From contig JACRFB010000016.1 in assembly GCA_016218045.1 (NCBI GenBank), forward strand, positions 50,591-114,590: a stretch of 64,000 nt of DNA, read 5' to 3'. The first letter of the stretch is position 1, and every line of letters begins with the position of its first letter. The notes under the pieces are model-generated. The model made no database searches. It was not told the origin of the DNA and saw only the letters and a list, made by a program, of their open reading frames with translations. This DNA comes from Ignavibacteriota bacterium (GTDB lineage: Bacteria > Bacteroidota > Ignavibacteria > SZUA-365). The translations under genes were made by a program, and so were the position numbers. Positions 1 through 8,352 of this stretch are shown piece by piece.

Positions 1-334
1 GGATCTGGTTCTTGTGCAGATCGTTTATCTCCTGCCGCAGCGACGTGACAAGCAGGCTCATCAAAGTCGATACCTCGTCCTTCGGACGCCGCCAATTCTC
101 GGTTGAGAAGGCGTAGAGCGTCAGGTATTTCACGCCGAGTTCGCCGCAGACGGTGACGATTTCACGCACCGAACGGACACCCTCGCGGTGTCCGATCGCC
201 CGCGGCATACCCTTCGATTTTGCCCAACGGCCGTTGCCGTCCATGATGATCGCAATGTGCTGCGGAATCGGCCCGGACTCCTTGAGTGCCTCGGGCGAGA
301 CTTCTGCCGCCTTTGCGGATCGCTTATATGCCAC
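1..334 (-). CDS. uppS: Isoprenyl transferase (undecaprenyl diphosphate synthase), 5' part only
   Basis: The reverse strand encodes the N-terminal part of a cis-prenyltransferase; the 3' end lies beyond the window edge. It condenses isopentenyl diphosphate units onto farnesyl diphosphate to make the C55 lipid carrier for peptidoglycan and O-antigen synthesis. Visible hallmarks are the substrate-binding block [14 protein letters not shown], with the Mg-binding Asp, then GHREGV and the conserved [13 protein letters not shown] segment, about 110 residues in all. No ATG lies close upstream in this frame. I place the start at a GTG (332-334) preceded by GAGGT four bases upstream, but the frame stays open further upstream. 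The family identity is certain; the start is not. Confidence 0.93.
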   Translation of the reverse strand, partial: MAYKRSAKAAEVSPEALKESGPIPQHIAIIMDGNGRWAKSKGMPRAIGHREGVRSVREIVTVCGELGVKYLTLYAFSTENWRRPKDEVSTLMSLLVTSLRQEINDLHKNQI

Positions 335-456
335 CTTTACCTCGCAACAAGAAAAAACATCATGGTAAAGTATTGGGTTGCGGTGAAAAAACCAAGAAAA
401 TACGGGGTAAAAGCGCGGTCATGACCGCAAGCGGCATGCGCGGATCGAGCGCCTAA
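328..456 (+). CDS. Possible small basic protein, weakly bTHX-like
   Basis: A 42-codon frame on the plus strand fills the space between uppS and tpiA, both on the minus strand. The first ATG is at 328; an in-frame TTG at 373 would give a 27-residue product. The peptide is strongly basic: NKKKHHGK is followed by [12 protein letters not shown] and ends with SGMRGSSA. The spacing of Gly, Lys and Arg recalls the tiny 30S protein bTHX of Bacteroidota and Thermus, but this is a resemblance from memory. The stop overlaps the tpiA stop by 3-4 nt in convergent orientation. GC at third positions is lower than in neighbouring genes, and the ribosome binding site is weak. Confidence 0.25.
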   Translation: MPPLPRNKKKHHGKVLGCGEKTKKIRGKSAVMTASGMRGSSA

Positions 457-1223
457 CGTATCAGCGATCGACGCGCAGCGTCAACAATTGCGATAAACGA
501 CGAGGCGGTCAGGCTCGCTCCGCCGATGAGTCCACCGTCGACATCGGGCTGGGAGAGCAGCTCGAACGCGTTGTCCGGTTTCATGCTTCCGCCGTACTGA
601 AGAATTATTCCCGCGGCCGTTTCGTGGCCGTAGACCCGCGAAAGTACCGAACGAAGAAACGCGTGTACGTCCTGCGCTTGTCCGGGGGTGGCGTTGCGTC
701 CGGTCCCGATTGCCCACACGGGCTCATACGCCACGATACATCGTGCGGCGTCATCGGGTGATACCTCGGAAAAGGCGCCGAGCAGTTGTCTTTCGACAAT
801 CGATTCCGTAATGCCGCGGTCGCGTTCGTCGAGTGTTTCGCCGATGCAGATGATCGGGGTGAGACCGACCTCGAGTGCTTTCCGGACTCGTCTGTTCACG
901 GTCGTTTCGGTCTCGCCAAAGTACTGGCGGCGCTCCGAGTGTCCGAGTATGACGTGGGTGCAGCCGACGGCAACCAGCATGGATCCGCTCACCTCGCCGG
1001 TGTAGGCGCCGTCGTTCTCGAAGTGCATGTTCTGGGCCCCGAGGAAAATGCCGGTATTCTCGAGAAGCTGCGCCGCGGCGGCGAGCACCGGGAAAGGAGG
1101 GCAGAGCACCGCCTGCACACCGGGCTCGGTGGCAAGTGAATCGACGAGTTCACGCACCAGCATCGCTCCGCCAAACACGTCCTTGTTCATTTTCCAGTTT
1201 CCGGCGATGATTTTGCCTCTCAT
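453..1223 (-). CDS. tpiA: Triosephosphate isomerase
   Basis: This 256-residue TIM-barrel enzyme interconverts dihydroxyacetone phosphate and glyceraldehyde 3-phosphate in the cytoplasm. All catalytic residues are present: Asn9 and Lys11 in GNWKMNK, the electrophile His95 in LGHSERR, and the base Glu167 in AYEPVWAIGTG. The phosphate-binding GGSMKP and GGLIGGASL loops follow. The start was set at the ATG at 1223, which places the family's MRGKIIAGNWKMN at the N-terminus. The frame is open about 20 codons further upstream, but those residues have no counterpart in the family. An AGGAG lies roughly 13 nt before the ATG. The length is normal. gapA and pgk are elsewhere in the window, so the glycolytic genes are not one operon. 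Confidence 0.97.
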   Translation of the reverse strand: MRGKIIAGNWKMNKDVFGGAMLVRELVDSLATEPGVQAVLCPPFPVLAAAAQLLENTGIFLGAQNMHFENDGAYTGEVSGSMLVAVGCTHVILGHSERRQYFGETETTVNRRVRKALEVGLTPIICIGETLDERDRGITESIVERQLLGAFSEVSPDDAARCIVAYEPVWAIGTGRNATPGQAQDVHAFLRSVLSRVYGHETAAGIILQYGGSMKPDNAFELLSQPDVDGGLIGGASLTASSFIAIVDAARRSLIR

Positions 1224-1296
1224 TGCTCTTGCTCGTGCTCCTGTGTGAATGGATCCCGGTGATTGCGTGGCAATATACACACGCATATGAGGATTG

Positions 1297-2538
1297 TCAG
1301 GTCAATACTTCGAACACAACAGCGACGCCTTGGCCGACTCCCACACACATGGTTGCGAGACCGTATGGTGACCGCGACTTTGGGCCTGAGGTGCCGCGCA
1401 TTTCATGCAGCAGCGTTGTGGCTATGCGGGCGCCGCTGCAGCCGAGCGGATGCCCGAGGGCAATCGCGCCTCCGTTTGGATTCACCCGTGCGGGGTCTAG
1501 CCCAAGCGCGCTGATGACGGCAAGCGCCTGTACGGCGAAGGCCTCGTTTAATTCCACGATGGCGATATCATCGACGACGAGCCCGGCGCGCCGCAAGGCG
1601 AGCTGCGATGCGTCGATGGGCCCGAGACCCATGACACGGGGATCAACTCCGGCCGTCCCCGACGAGACGAAGCGCGCCATCGGTCTGAGTCCCGCCTCGC
1701 GCGCTGCACGCGCGCTCATCATCAGCAGGGCCGCCGCACCGTCGTTCAACGATGAGGAATTACCCGCCGTCACAGTGCCGCCCTTTCGGAATGCCGGCGG
1801 CAGGGTTGCCAGTTTCTCGAGGGATGTGTCGGCGCGCGGCTGTTCATCTCTCGCCACAACAAGCGAGGACTTTTTCTTCTCGATCGTGACGGGAATTATT
1901 TCGCCGTCGAAAATGCCCTCCTCGCGGGCCCGCACGGCGCGCGCGTGGCTCTCGAGTGCAAAAGCGTCCTGATCCTCGCGGGTAATCCCGGTGCGCTCGT
2001 GTATGTTCTCGGCGGTTTCTCCCATCGCTTCGAGCGGATAGAGGGCCGCGAGTTTCGGATTGGGAAAGCGCCAGCCGAGGGCGGTGTCGTAGGCTGTCAG
2101 GTTGCCGAAGGGAAGCGTGTCGGACGTGTTCTTCGGAATCGCGTAGGGCGCCCGTGACATGCTCTCAACTCCGCCTGCAATAATGCAGTCCGCTTCACCG
2201 CAACGAATTTGGTATGCGGCCAACGCGATTGCCGAGAGGCTCGACGCGCAGAGACGGTTCACAGTGAGTCCGGGCACCGTGTCAGGCAGGCCGGCAAGCA
2301 GCGAGGCCATGCGGGCGACATTGCGGTTGTCTTCCCCGGCCTGGTTTGCGCATCCGAGTATGACCTCGTCGACACGTGCCGGATCGACCGCGTGCCGTTC
2401 GATCAGGGAACGCAGAACAACCGCCGCCAGGTCGTCGGGCCTGACGTCCTTCAACGCGCCGCCGTACCGCCCTATCGGCGTGCGTAATGCATCCACAATG
2501 ACGGGGATGCGGTCGGGATCTTCGAGGAAGAAGCTCAT
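1297..2538 (-). CDS. Thiolase (acetyl-CoA acyltransferase family)
   Basis: This 413-residue thiolase carries out thiolytic cleavage of 3-oxoacyl-CoA or Claisen condensation of acyl-CoAs. The nucleophilic Cys97 lies in [22 protein letters not shown] follows, then NEAFAVQAL, then the His motif [19 protein letters not shown], and finally the second Cys in MCVGVGQG near the C-terminus. The start at 2538 (MSFFLEDPD) is chosen because the frame runs upstream through the tRNA gene, which cannot be coding. Whether it is a degradative thiolase (FadA/PcaF-like) or a biosynthetic AtoB-like enzyme cannot be settled here, and no beta-oxidation partners adjoin it. The gene lies downstream of tRNA-Phe and its terminator on the same strand. 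Confidence 0.93.
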   Translation of the reverse strand: MSFFLEDPDRIPVIVDALRTPIGRYGGALKDVRPDDLAAVVLRSLIERHAVDPARVDEVILGCANQAGEDNRNVARMASLLAGLPDTVPGLTVNRLCASSLSAIALAAYQIRCGEADCIIAGGVESMSRAPYAIPKNTSDTLPFGNLTAYDTALGWRFPNPKLAALYPLEAMGETAENIHERTGITREDQDAFALESHARAVRAREEGIFDGEIIPVTIEKKKSSLVVARDEQPRADTSLEKLATLPPAFRKGGTVTAGNSSSLNDGAAALLMMSARAAREAGLRPMARFVSSGTAGVDPRVMGLGPIDASQLALRRAGLVVDDIAIVELNEAFAVQALAVISALGLDPARVNPNGGAIALGHPLGCSGARIATTLLHEMRGTSGPKSRSPYGLATMCVGVGQGVAVVFEVLT

Positions 2539-2561
2539 GAATGGCTCGCTCCGTGTGTGAA

Positions 2562-2595
2562 GAAAAAAAGAGGGGGAGGTCTGCTGACCGCCCCC
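2562..2595 (-). terminator. Rho-independent terminator after tRNA-Phe
   Basis: On the minus strand, directly 3' of the tRNA, a hairpin with arms 2586-2595 and 2572-2581 (one A/G mismatch, TGCT-type tetraloop) is followed by seven consecutive U (A run at 2563-2569). This is a strong intrinsic terminator separating the tRNA from the thiolase gene. Confidence 0.75.
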
Positions 2596-2612
2596 CGAGG
2601 CTGTGTGCTGAG

Positions 2613-2685
2613 TGGACAGGGACGGAATTGAACCGCCGACACATGGATTTTCAGTCCATTGCTCTACCAACTGAGCTACCTGTCC
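2613..2685 (-). tRNA. tRNA-Phe (anticodon GAA)
   Basis: This is a 73-nt cloverleaf on the minus strand. The seven-pair acceptor stem GGACAGG/CCTGTCC carries discriminator A. The D arm reads GCTCAGTTGGTAGAGC. The anticodon stem TGGAC/ATCCA holds anticodon GAA, and the T arm contains GGTTCAATTCC. No CCA is encoded. It is a single gene not clustered with other tRNAs in this window. Confidence 0.97.
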
Positions 2686-2870
2686 GTGGTAGGAAAACGC
2701 AATATAGGACGGAATCGCCGAATATGTCAAGTGTGCCCAGGAACTGCACGGATCGGGCCTGCCGGCGTGCGCTGAATCGAGAGGTGCATTTTCTCGTCCG
2801 GACCCAGCGGAGAGTTCGGTCTTTCCGTGTGCTGGTGTATATTTCCGTTCAGTTGAATTGTCTTTCTCCT

Positions 2871-4061
2871 ATGCAGATCGTTGCAGAAAATAGAATCGGA
2901 CGTCGCATCCTGCGGCATATCCGCGCGCTGGCGCATCCGCGCTTCGTCGGCACGGCGGGAGAACTGCGGGCGCAAAACTACATCCGCGCGGTGTTGCGGA
3001 ACGAGATGTACCACGTGATGGACCACCCCTTCACGTCCTCGTTCTTTCCTCTCGACGTCCTCCCCCGCATCATCATTGCGTCGGTGATCATCGTTCTGAT
3101 CCTCGGATATTTTGCCCTCGACGCGGCGCCTGCATTCAGCGTCGAGTCCGGCGTTTTTGTTCTGCTGACCTTGCTGCTTTCCACACGGTGGGGCAGGGTG
3201 ACCGAGTGGATGTACCGCTTCAGGAAATTCGGCACGCTGCGCTCGAAGAATATCGTCGCGATTCATCCGGCGCAGAACAGCCGCATGAATATCGTCTTCA
3301 CGGCGCATTATGATTCGAAGAGCCAGACGTGGAGCGGCCCGCAGCGAACCGCCATGTTCGGGGCTCTCGCCATCCTCTCCGTCGTCAGCGCTCTTGCCCT
3401 CATCGCTGCGGCCTTTCTGCCTATCCCCGGAGAAATCGCGCTGGTCGCTCTTGTTCCTGCCGCGCTCGTGTTCCTTGCACTCGGAGCAACCGCGACAACA
3501 AACGCGTCCCCGGGCGCCTACGACAACGCCTCCGGCGTCGCGGTTCTGCTGGAACTTGCACATTCCTTTGCGGGCGAACATCCGAACGCCAATCTGGTGT
3601 TCATCGCCACCGGCGCCGCGGAGGCCGGATTGTGCGGCGCGGTCGCGATGATGCAGAACGAGAGTTTCAGGGAGCAATTTCCTCCCGAGGAAACCATCGT
3701 TATCAATCTCGATGGTATTGGATCACGAGGGCCTCTCCGCGTCACCGACAGGTACGGGATTCCACCCGTCAAGACCGGACCGCTCCTCTCCAATCTCGCG
3801 GTCGAAATCGCGGGGCGCTTCGGTATAGATGTGCGTCGCAATTGGCTGCCCGCGGGAGCGTCGCTGGACCACGTCCCCTTCGCCGGGCATGGGTACCAGG
3901 CAATCACTCTCAGCACGTCCGGCTGGAATCTTGCCTACAGGGCCGTGCATACTGCGCGTGACGTGGCCGATAACCTCGATCTTTCGAGTCTCGAACAGTG
4001 TTACGCCGTGTGCCAGGAGATCGTCGAATCGATCCCGTACATCGAACGCCCCGTCGACTGA
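2871..4061 (+). CDS. Membrane-bound M28 family zinc aminopeptidase
   Basis: This 396-residue protein has an M28-type zinc peptidase fold. Metal-ligand motifs are visible: the His/Asp of TAHYDSKSQTW, the bridging Asp of AYDNASGVA, the Glu pair near ATGAAEAG, the Asp of NLDGIG and a late His near the C-terminus. Unlike typical secreted M28 enzymes, it has no cleavable signal. Hydrophobic stretches lie near residues 60-85, 92-107 and 165-210, the last pair inserted just after the first metal motif. The active site is therefore probably tethered to the inner membrane. The start at 2871 (MQIVAENRIG) is the first Met that begins the conserved region; the longer frame runs back through the tRNA region. 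The substrate is unknown. Confidence 0.85.
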   Translation: MQIVAENRIGRRILRHIRALAHPRFVGTAGELRAQNYIRAVLRNEMYHVMDHPFTSSFFPLDVLPRIIIASVIIVLILGYFALDAAPAFSVESGVFVLLTLLLSTRWGRVTEWMYRFRKFGTLRSKNIVAIHPAQNSRMNIVFTAHYDSKSQTWSGPQRTAMFGALAILSVVSALALIAAAFLPIPGEIALVALVPAALVFLALGATATTNASPGAYDNASGVAVLLELAHSFAGEHPNANLVFIATGAAEAGLCGAVAMMQNESFREQFPPEETIVINLDGIGSRGPLRVTDRYGIPPVKTGPLLSNLAVEIAGRFGIDVRRNWLPAGASLDHVPFAGHGYQAITLSTSGWNLAYRAVHTARDVADNLDLSSLEQCYAVCQEIVESIPYIERPVD

Positions 4062-4159
4062 GCGGTCTGAACCTCCCGCTTCCGCTGGGCGCTGAATCGC
4101 GGGCACGCACGCTCCCCGCCGCTCGCTCCGTTTTTTATCCACGAACCATGGACTGCATC

Positions 4160-4789
4160 ATGAAAAAACACCATGTCATCCGATTATCTCTTCTGGCGCT
4201 GGCCTGTCTCTCGCTGTCCTGTGCGCAGCTCAAGGGGCTAAAGGACGCGCTGACGAATCTGCAGCGCTGTTCGTTCAAGCTCGACAGTGTCAACGGTTTC
4301 GAGCTGATGGGTGTCGGCCTTTCCAGTAAAAAATCGGTGTCCGACTTCTCCGTGCGCGACGGTGCCAAACTCGTGTCGGGTTTCGCGAAGGGGAGTTTCC
4401 CCGCGTCGTTTACTCTGAACGTGGCGGCAATCAATCCGAATGACGGCCAGGGTGGACGCTCGCAGGCCTCCGCCACACTCACGAGTTTTGCATGGACGAT
4501 GCTCATCGACAACACCATCACTATCAGCGGCGACATCACGGAACCGATAACGATTCCAGGCACGGGCCAGCAGAGCATCATTCCCCTGAAGATGAATCTG
4601 GATCTGGCGCAGTTTTTCCGTGACAACGGCTACGATCATGTTGTGAACCTCGCGCTTGCGCTTGGCGGCGTGAACGGATCACCGTCGCGCATCACGCTCA
4701 AGGCCAAGCCGCGGCTGCATACCGACTTTGGCGATATCATGTACCCGGGCGAAATCAGCATTATCGACAAGGAATTTCGCGGACAGTAA
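4160..4789 (+). CDS. LEA14-like lipoprotein
   Basis: This 209-residue protein begins with a lipoprotein signal: MKKHH, a hydrophobic core, then LSLSC with the lipidated Cys at about residue 19. The mature part is beta-rich and resembles the LEA type 2 (WHy/LEA14) fold, with a repeated pattern of FxLNVAAINPN followed by TLTSFAWTMLIDN. This fold is common in FCB-group outer-membrane lipoproteins of unknown function. An alternative ATG at 4148 adds four residues and is less likely in front of the lysine-rich n-region. The gene follows the M28 peptidase on the same strand after about 100 bp and ends at a hairpin shared with the convergent NlpC gene. The family assignment is moderate; the function is unknown. 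Confidence 0.72.
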   Translation: MKKHHVIRLSLLALACLSLSCAQLKGLKDALTNLQRCSFKLDSVNGFELMGVGLSSKKSVSDFSVRDGAKLVSGFAKGSFPASFTLNVAAINPNDGQGGRSQASATLTSFAWTMLIDNTITISGDITEPITIPGTGQQSIIPLKMNLDLAQFFRDNGYDHVVNLALALGGVNGSPSRITLKAKPRLHTDFGDIMYPGEISIIDKEFRGQ

Positions 4790-4828
4790 CAACGCACCAT
4801 TTCCAGCGGAACAGATGCCATCCGAAAC

Positions 4829-4857
4829 ACAACGAGCGCCCGCAAGGCGCTCGTTGT
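4829..4857. terminator. Bidirectional hairpin terminator
   Basis: A perfect 12-bp inverted repeat (4829-4840 and 4846-4857, five-base loop) lies between two convergent genes, the LEA14-like lipoprotein and the NlpC/P60 gene. Neither side has a long U tract, so it may act mainly as a 3'-end stabiliser or a weak terminator. Confidence 0.6.
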
Positions 4858-4881
4858 CTGTGTGCCGAAAAGGGAAAAAGT

Positions 4882-5733
4882 TTAGCGGCGGACTTCGGTC
4901 AGATTCGGATTCACCAAGCGGCGCGCTCCCACATACGTGCGCTGATAATACCCCTGGTCGATCGGAGAAATGATGACGCCGTGCCTCGTGCTTGCATGTG
5001 CAAAGAGGTTTTCTCCGATATATATCCCCACGTGAGAGACAGGGCCCCTGCGGCGGCGAGTCTTGAAGAATACCAGATCTCCGATTTTGAGATCGTCCTT
5101 TTTGATTTTTGAACCGGTCCCGAACTGTTCGTTCGAGCTGCGCGGCAGCCGCATTCCGAAGGCGCGCGAATAGACGGTGCCAACAAATGCCGAGCAGTCC
5201 AGTCCGCTCACGGCGTTCATCCCGCCGTAGCGGTAGGGATTGCCGAGCAGGTTCACGATCTCCTTCATCATTTCGATGCGGTTGACCGCCGGATTTGCCT
5301 CGTTGGCGTCCAGCATCGGTTCGTTGTGCCGCACGATCTTCTGGACTATTGCCTCTTCCGCCGACGGTTCTTCCGCGGCGAACTCGAGGCTTGCGTCGAG
5401 ATCGTCGTCGAGCTCTTCGCGGTCAAGACCGATGACGTCGGCCTCTTGGACCGGCGCGATGTGTCTGTTCACGACAGTACGCTGTGACATGTCGTTCTCG
5501 CTCGGCTCTGCATTCAACTGCGCATGCTCCTTCAGGAGAGAGTATGCACCCACCTGTGTGGGATCGAGGAGATCGGCTGTCGATCGGGTCGCCACCGGAA
5601 GTTGATCCGGCGCGAAAGTCATGGACGATGTGCGAAAACGGGGGAGCGGCTCAAGGGAAGCACAGCCCTGAATGCCGATCAGGAGACTGGCTAGTAGAAG
5701 AGGTGCGATGAAAAGGGGGCGCAAATCTCTCAT
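4882..5733 (-). CDS. NlpC/P60 family cell-wall endopeptidase lipoprotein
   Basis: This 283-residue putative peptidoglycan hydrolase cleaves stem peptides, by family knowledge. It opens with a lipoprotein signal ending LIGIQGC, a variable acidic linker follows (residues 25-145), and the C-terminal NlpC/P60 domain occupies residues about 150-275. The catalytic Cys lies in GLDCSAFV, the His in GPVSHVGIYIG, and the third polar residue is probably the His in ASTRHGVI. The start was set at the ATG at 5733, which has AAGGA nine bases upstream. A GTG at 5748 in the same frame is possible and would overlap a small upstream frame. Envelope localisation in the outer membrane or periplasm is inferred. 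Confidence 0.9.
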   Translation of the reverse strand: MRDLRPLFIAPLLLASLLIGIQGCASLEPLPRFRTSSMTFAPDQLPVATRSTADLLDPTQVGAYSLLKEHAQLNAEPSENDMSQRTVVNRHIAPVQEADVIGLDREELDDDLDASLEFAAEEPSAEEAIVQKIVRHNEPMLDANEANPAVNRIEMMKEIVNLLGNPYRYGGMNAVSGLDCSAFVGTVYSRAFGMRLPRSSNEQFGTGSKIKKDDLKIGDLVFFKTRRRRGPVSHVGIYIGENLFAHASTRHGVIISPIDQGYYQRTYVGARRLVNPNLTEVRR

Positions 5734-5744
5734 CTGGTGTTCCT

Positions 5745-6285
5745 TCACTTCTCCGGTGAAGGAACGCCTGGAAGGCCGGCGGCCGGTTTCTTCTCGGTGG
5801 ATTCAACGCGGGAGCATGTGAGTACCTGAAGCAAGCCCGGGATGGACATCCCACAGGCGCTCAGTGCTGCTGGGTTGGATTCGAGGAGAAGGTGTGTACC
5901 GATACGCGATAGTACAGCTTCCAAACGTTCCACAACAATCCCGACTCTTCGCTTCCGTTGGAACATTTCCTGTGCAGGTGCGCAGGATAAAAGGTGCAGA
6001 AGGCGAAACTGCGAGCGGGGGTGATCTTTGCCCGTGACGTGGGCTCTATCTGAACTCCGATGGTGGAGGTGATGGGGTACCGGAACCGAGCAGACGATTC
6101 GCTCGGTACCAACTCTAAAACTACCTGATACAAAAATCAGATGCAACCGCATGAGTCGAAAAAAATGGCACGGGCAACGCGTTGCGCGGGAGTGCGGAGA
6201 TAGGTATTTTTCAAGTGAAAAGTGATAAAAAACAAAGATTTTCCGCTTTTCTCCCCCCTTTTGCCCATCCTTCCGGATCCCTCTC
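5745..6285. other. Long intergenic stretch, no firm gene
   Basis: This region of more than 500 bp lies between the divergent nlpC-type gene and the Fe-S oxidoreductase. On the minus strand a 73-codon frame (5966-5745, starting MFQRKRRVGIVVERLEAV) ends in a GTGA overlap with the alternative nlpC start. It may be a small gene, but it matches no family I know. A seven-pair hairpin flanked by GGTACC lies at about 6076-6110. The last 80 bp before 6286 are AT-rich and probably contain the promoter of the oxidoreductase; I could not assign boxes. Confidence 0.4.
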
Positions 6286-8298
6286 ATGCCTCTGAAGAAC
6301 ATCGTCTTTATCGTGCTGCTGCTCGCGGCAGCCGGAATCTTCTCCTTCACTTTGCGGCGTGTTATCCGGACCCTGCAGCTCGGAAAACCCGAAAACCGTT
6401 TCGATCAATGGGACAAACGGATCTCTAATGTCCTAGAAATCGCGATTGGGCAGACAAAGATCCTACGGGACAGGATCGCGGGTCCTGTTCATGCCGGGAT
6501 CTTCTGGGGTTTTATGGTTCTGCTCGCGGCCGTTGCCGAGTCGATCGGCGAAGGTATCATACCCGGTTTCAGTCTGTCCTTCCTCGGCCCGGTGTATGAT
6601 CTGCTTGCGCTTGGCGGCGATCTGATGGGTTTTGTGGTTCTGCTCGCCGTTCTCGTCGCGTTGTTCCGCCGGCACGTTTCCGGTCCGGCACGTGTCCGTG
6701 CCGTCGATCCGAAAGCACAGCTCGACGCAACGCTCATACTTACCGCTATCGCGTGTATCATGATTTCGATGTTTTTCCAGAACGCCGCACGCATCGCATT
6801 GGGTGAAGGCGGCGCGTACGCGTCGCACTGGCGCCCGCTGAGTCTTGCTTTGGCCGGGATATTCTCGGCTGGCAGCGGCACCGAACTCGTCTTCGAGATC
6901 GCGTGGTGGATCCATATCGTGCTTGTGCTCGGGTTCCTCAACGCGCTTCCGTACACGAAACACTTCCATGTGCTGACCTCGGTACCCAACACGTATTTCA
7001 GCAACCGGGGTATTCGGATCGAGGGTGACGGAGCCCTGAAGCCGGTGAACCTGGAGGACGAAACCGCGGAAAAATTCGGGGCCTCGGACATAGAGGATCT
7101 AACCTGGAAACAACTCTTCGACAGTTACACATGCACCGAATGCGGCCGCTGCACCGCCGTCTGCCCCGCCAATCTCACCGGCAAACCGCTCTCGCCGAAA
7201 AAAATCATTACCGACACACGTGCGCGGCTTCAGGAAAAGGCCCCGCTGCTCCTGGCCGGCGAGGCCGAGTCCGCCGAAACCGCAAAGCCCCTCCTCCATT
7301 CCTACATCACGGCCGAAGAGTTATGGGCCTGCACCACCTGCCGCGCCTGCGTGCAGGAATGTCCGGTCATGATCGAGCATGTGGATGAAATCGTGGAACT
7401 GCGCCGCAATCTCGTCCTGACCGAAGGGGCCTTCCCCGATGAGCTCCAATTGTTGTACAAGAATCTGGAGAACAACTTCGCACCCTGGCAGTTCAGCCCC
7501 GACGACCGTGCGAAGTGGGCCGAGGGCCTCAACATCCCGCAATTGTCGGAGCTCGGTAGCGCCGAAGGAATCGACTACCTGTTCTGGGTCGGCTGTGCCG
7601 GCTCCTTCGACGCCCGTTACAAGCGTGTCAGCGTGGCCTTTGCACGCATCATGCAACATGCGGGACTGCGCTTCGCCATTCTGGGAACAGAAGAGAAGTG
7701 CAACGGCGACTCCGCGCGCCGCACTGGCAATGAGTACCTTGCCCAGATGCTGATGCAGGACAACATCTCTACATTGAACGGATATGGCGTCAAACGGATC
7801 GTGACCGCCTGCCCGCACTGTTTCCATTCCCTGCAGAACGAGTTCCCGCAGTTCGGCGGTGCGTATGAGGTGATCCATCACACGCAGCTCATCAAGGAAC
7901 TGGTTGAACAGGGTGTGCTTGGACTGACCGAGCCCTTGCCCGGTACTGCAACCGTGCACGATAGCTGCTACCTTGGCCGGTACAACGATGTCTACGACGA
8001 ACCGCGGCTTTCCCTGGCAAATGTGCCCGGACTCCGCATGGTCGAAATGGAACGCAGCCGCGACCGCGGCCTGTGCTGCGGTGCGGGCGGAGGCCGCATG
8101 TTTATGGAGGAGACCATCGGCAAGCGTGTCAACATCGAACGAACCGAGGAAGCTCTTGCCACAGGAGCCGACACCATCGCCTCCGCGTGCCCGTTCTGCA
8201 TGACAATGCTCACCGACGGTGTCAAGGAAAAAGGCCGCGCCGAGGATGTGCAGGTCAAGGATATCGCAGAGATCGTCTACGAAGCAATGAGGAAGTAA
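6286..8298 (+). CDS. Membrane Fe-S oxidoreductase (NarI-like domain, two 4Fe-4S clusters, CCG domains)
   Basis: This 670-residue fusion has an N-terminal hydrophobic region (residues 1-235, several helices) resembling the NarI/HdrE heme b domain. A ferredoxin-type domain follows with two clusters: Cys283/286/289/293 and Cys349/352/355/359. Two CCG (HdrD/GlpC-type) cysteine-rich domains come last, at about residues 430-520 and 560-655, the second with DRGLCCGAGGGRMF and SACPFCMTML. By family knowledge such proteins pass electrons between a soluble donor (often electron-transfer flavoprotein) and membrane quinone. No etf genes adjoin it, so the donor is inferred. The start ATG opens directly into the first membrane helix, and the length is typical. 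Confidence 0.9.
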   Translation: MPLKNIVFIVLLLAAAGIFSFTLRRVIRTLQLGKPENRFDQWDKRISNVLEIAIGQTKILRDRIAGPVHAGIFWGFMVLLAAVAESIGEGIIPGFSLSFLGPVYDLLALGGDLMGFVVLLAVLVALFRRHVSGPARVRAVDPKAQLDATLILTAIACIMISMFFQNAARIALGEGGAYASHWRPLSLALAGIFSAGSGTELVFEIAWWIHIVLVLGFLNALPYTKHFHVLTSVPNTYFSNRGIRIEGDGALKPVNLEDETAEKFGASDIEDLTWKQLFDSYTCTECGRCTAVCPANLTGKPLSPKKIITDTRARLQEKAPLLLAGEAESAETAKPLLHSYITAEELWACTTCRACVQECPVMIEHVDEIVELRRNLVLTEGAFPDELQLLYKNLENNFAPWQFSPDDRAKWAEGLNIPQLSELGSAEGIDYLFWVGCAGSFDARYKRVSVAFARIMQHAGLRFAILGTEEKCNGDSARRTGNEYLAQMLMQDNISTLNGYGVKRIVTACPHCFHSLQNEFPQFGGAYEVIHHTQLIKELVEQGVLGLTEPLPGTATVHDSCYLGRYNDVYDEPRLSLANVPGLRMVEMERSRDRGLCCGAGGGRMFMEETIGKRVNIERTEEALATGADTIASACPFCMTMLTDGVKEKGRAEDVQVKDIAEIVYEAMRK

Positions 8299-8307
8299 CC
8301 GTAGCCA

Positions 8308-8331
8308 CGCGGAGGTGTGTGCACCTCCGCG
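8308..8331 (+). other. Perfect hairpin between oxidoreductase and desulfhydrase genes
   Basis: A 10-bp inverted repeat (8308-8317 and 8322-8331, four-base TGTG loop) starts ten bases after the oxidoreductase stop. Its left arm contains GGAGG and a potential GTG start (8317) in the frame of the next gene. It has no U tract. It could be a terminator remnant or a structure hiding a ribosome binding site. Confidence 0.5.
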
Positions 8332-8352
8332 CCACTGCGGCCGTGCCCGTCC

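Noticed and set aside
415..428. 14-bp perfect palindrome upstream of tpiA stop region
   Set aside because: It has no loop or U tract and lies inside the possible small gene; chance occurrence is likely.
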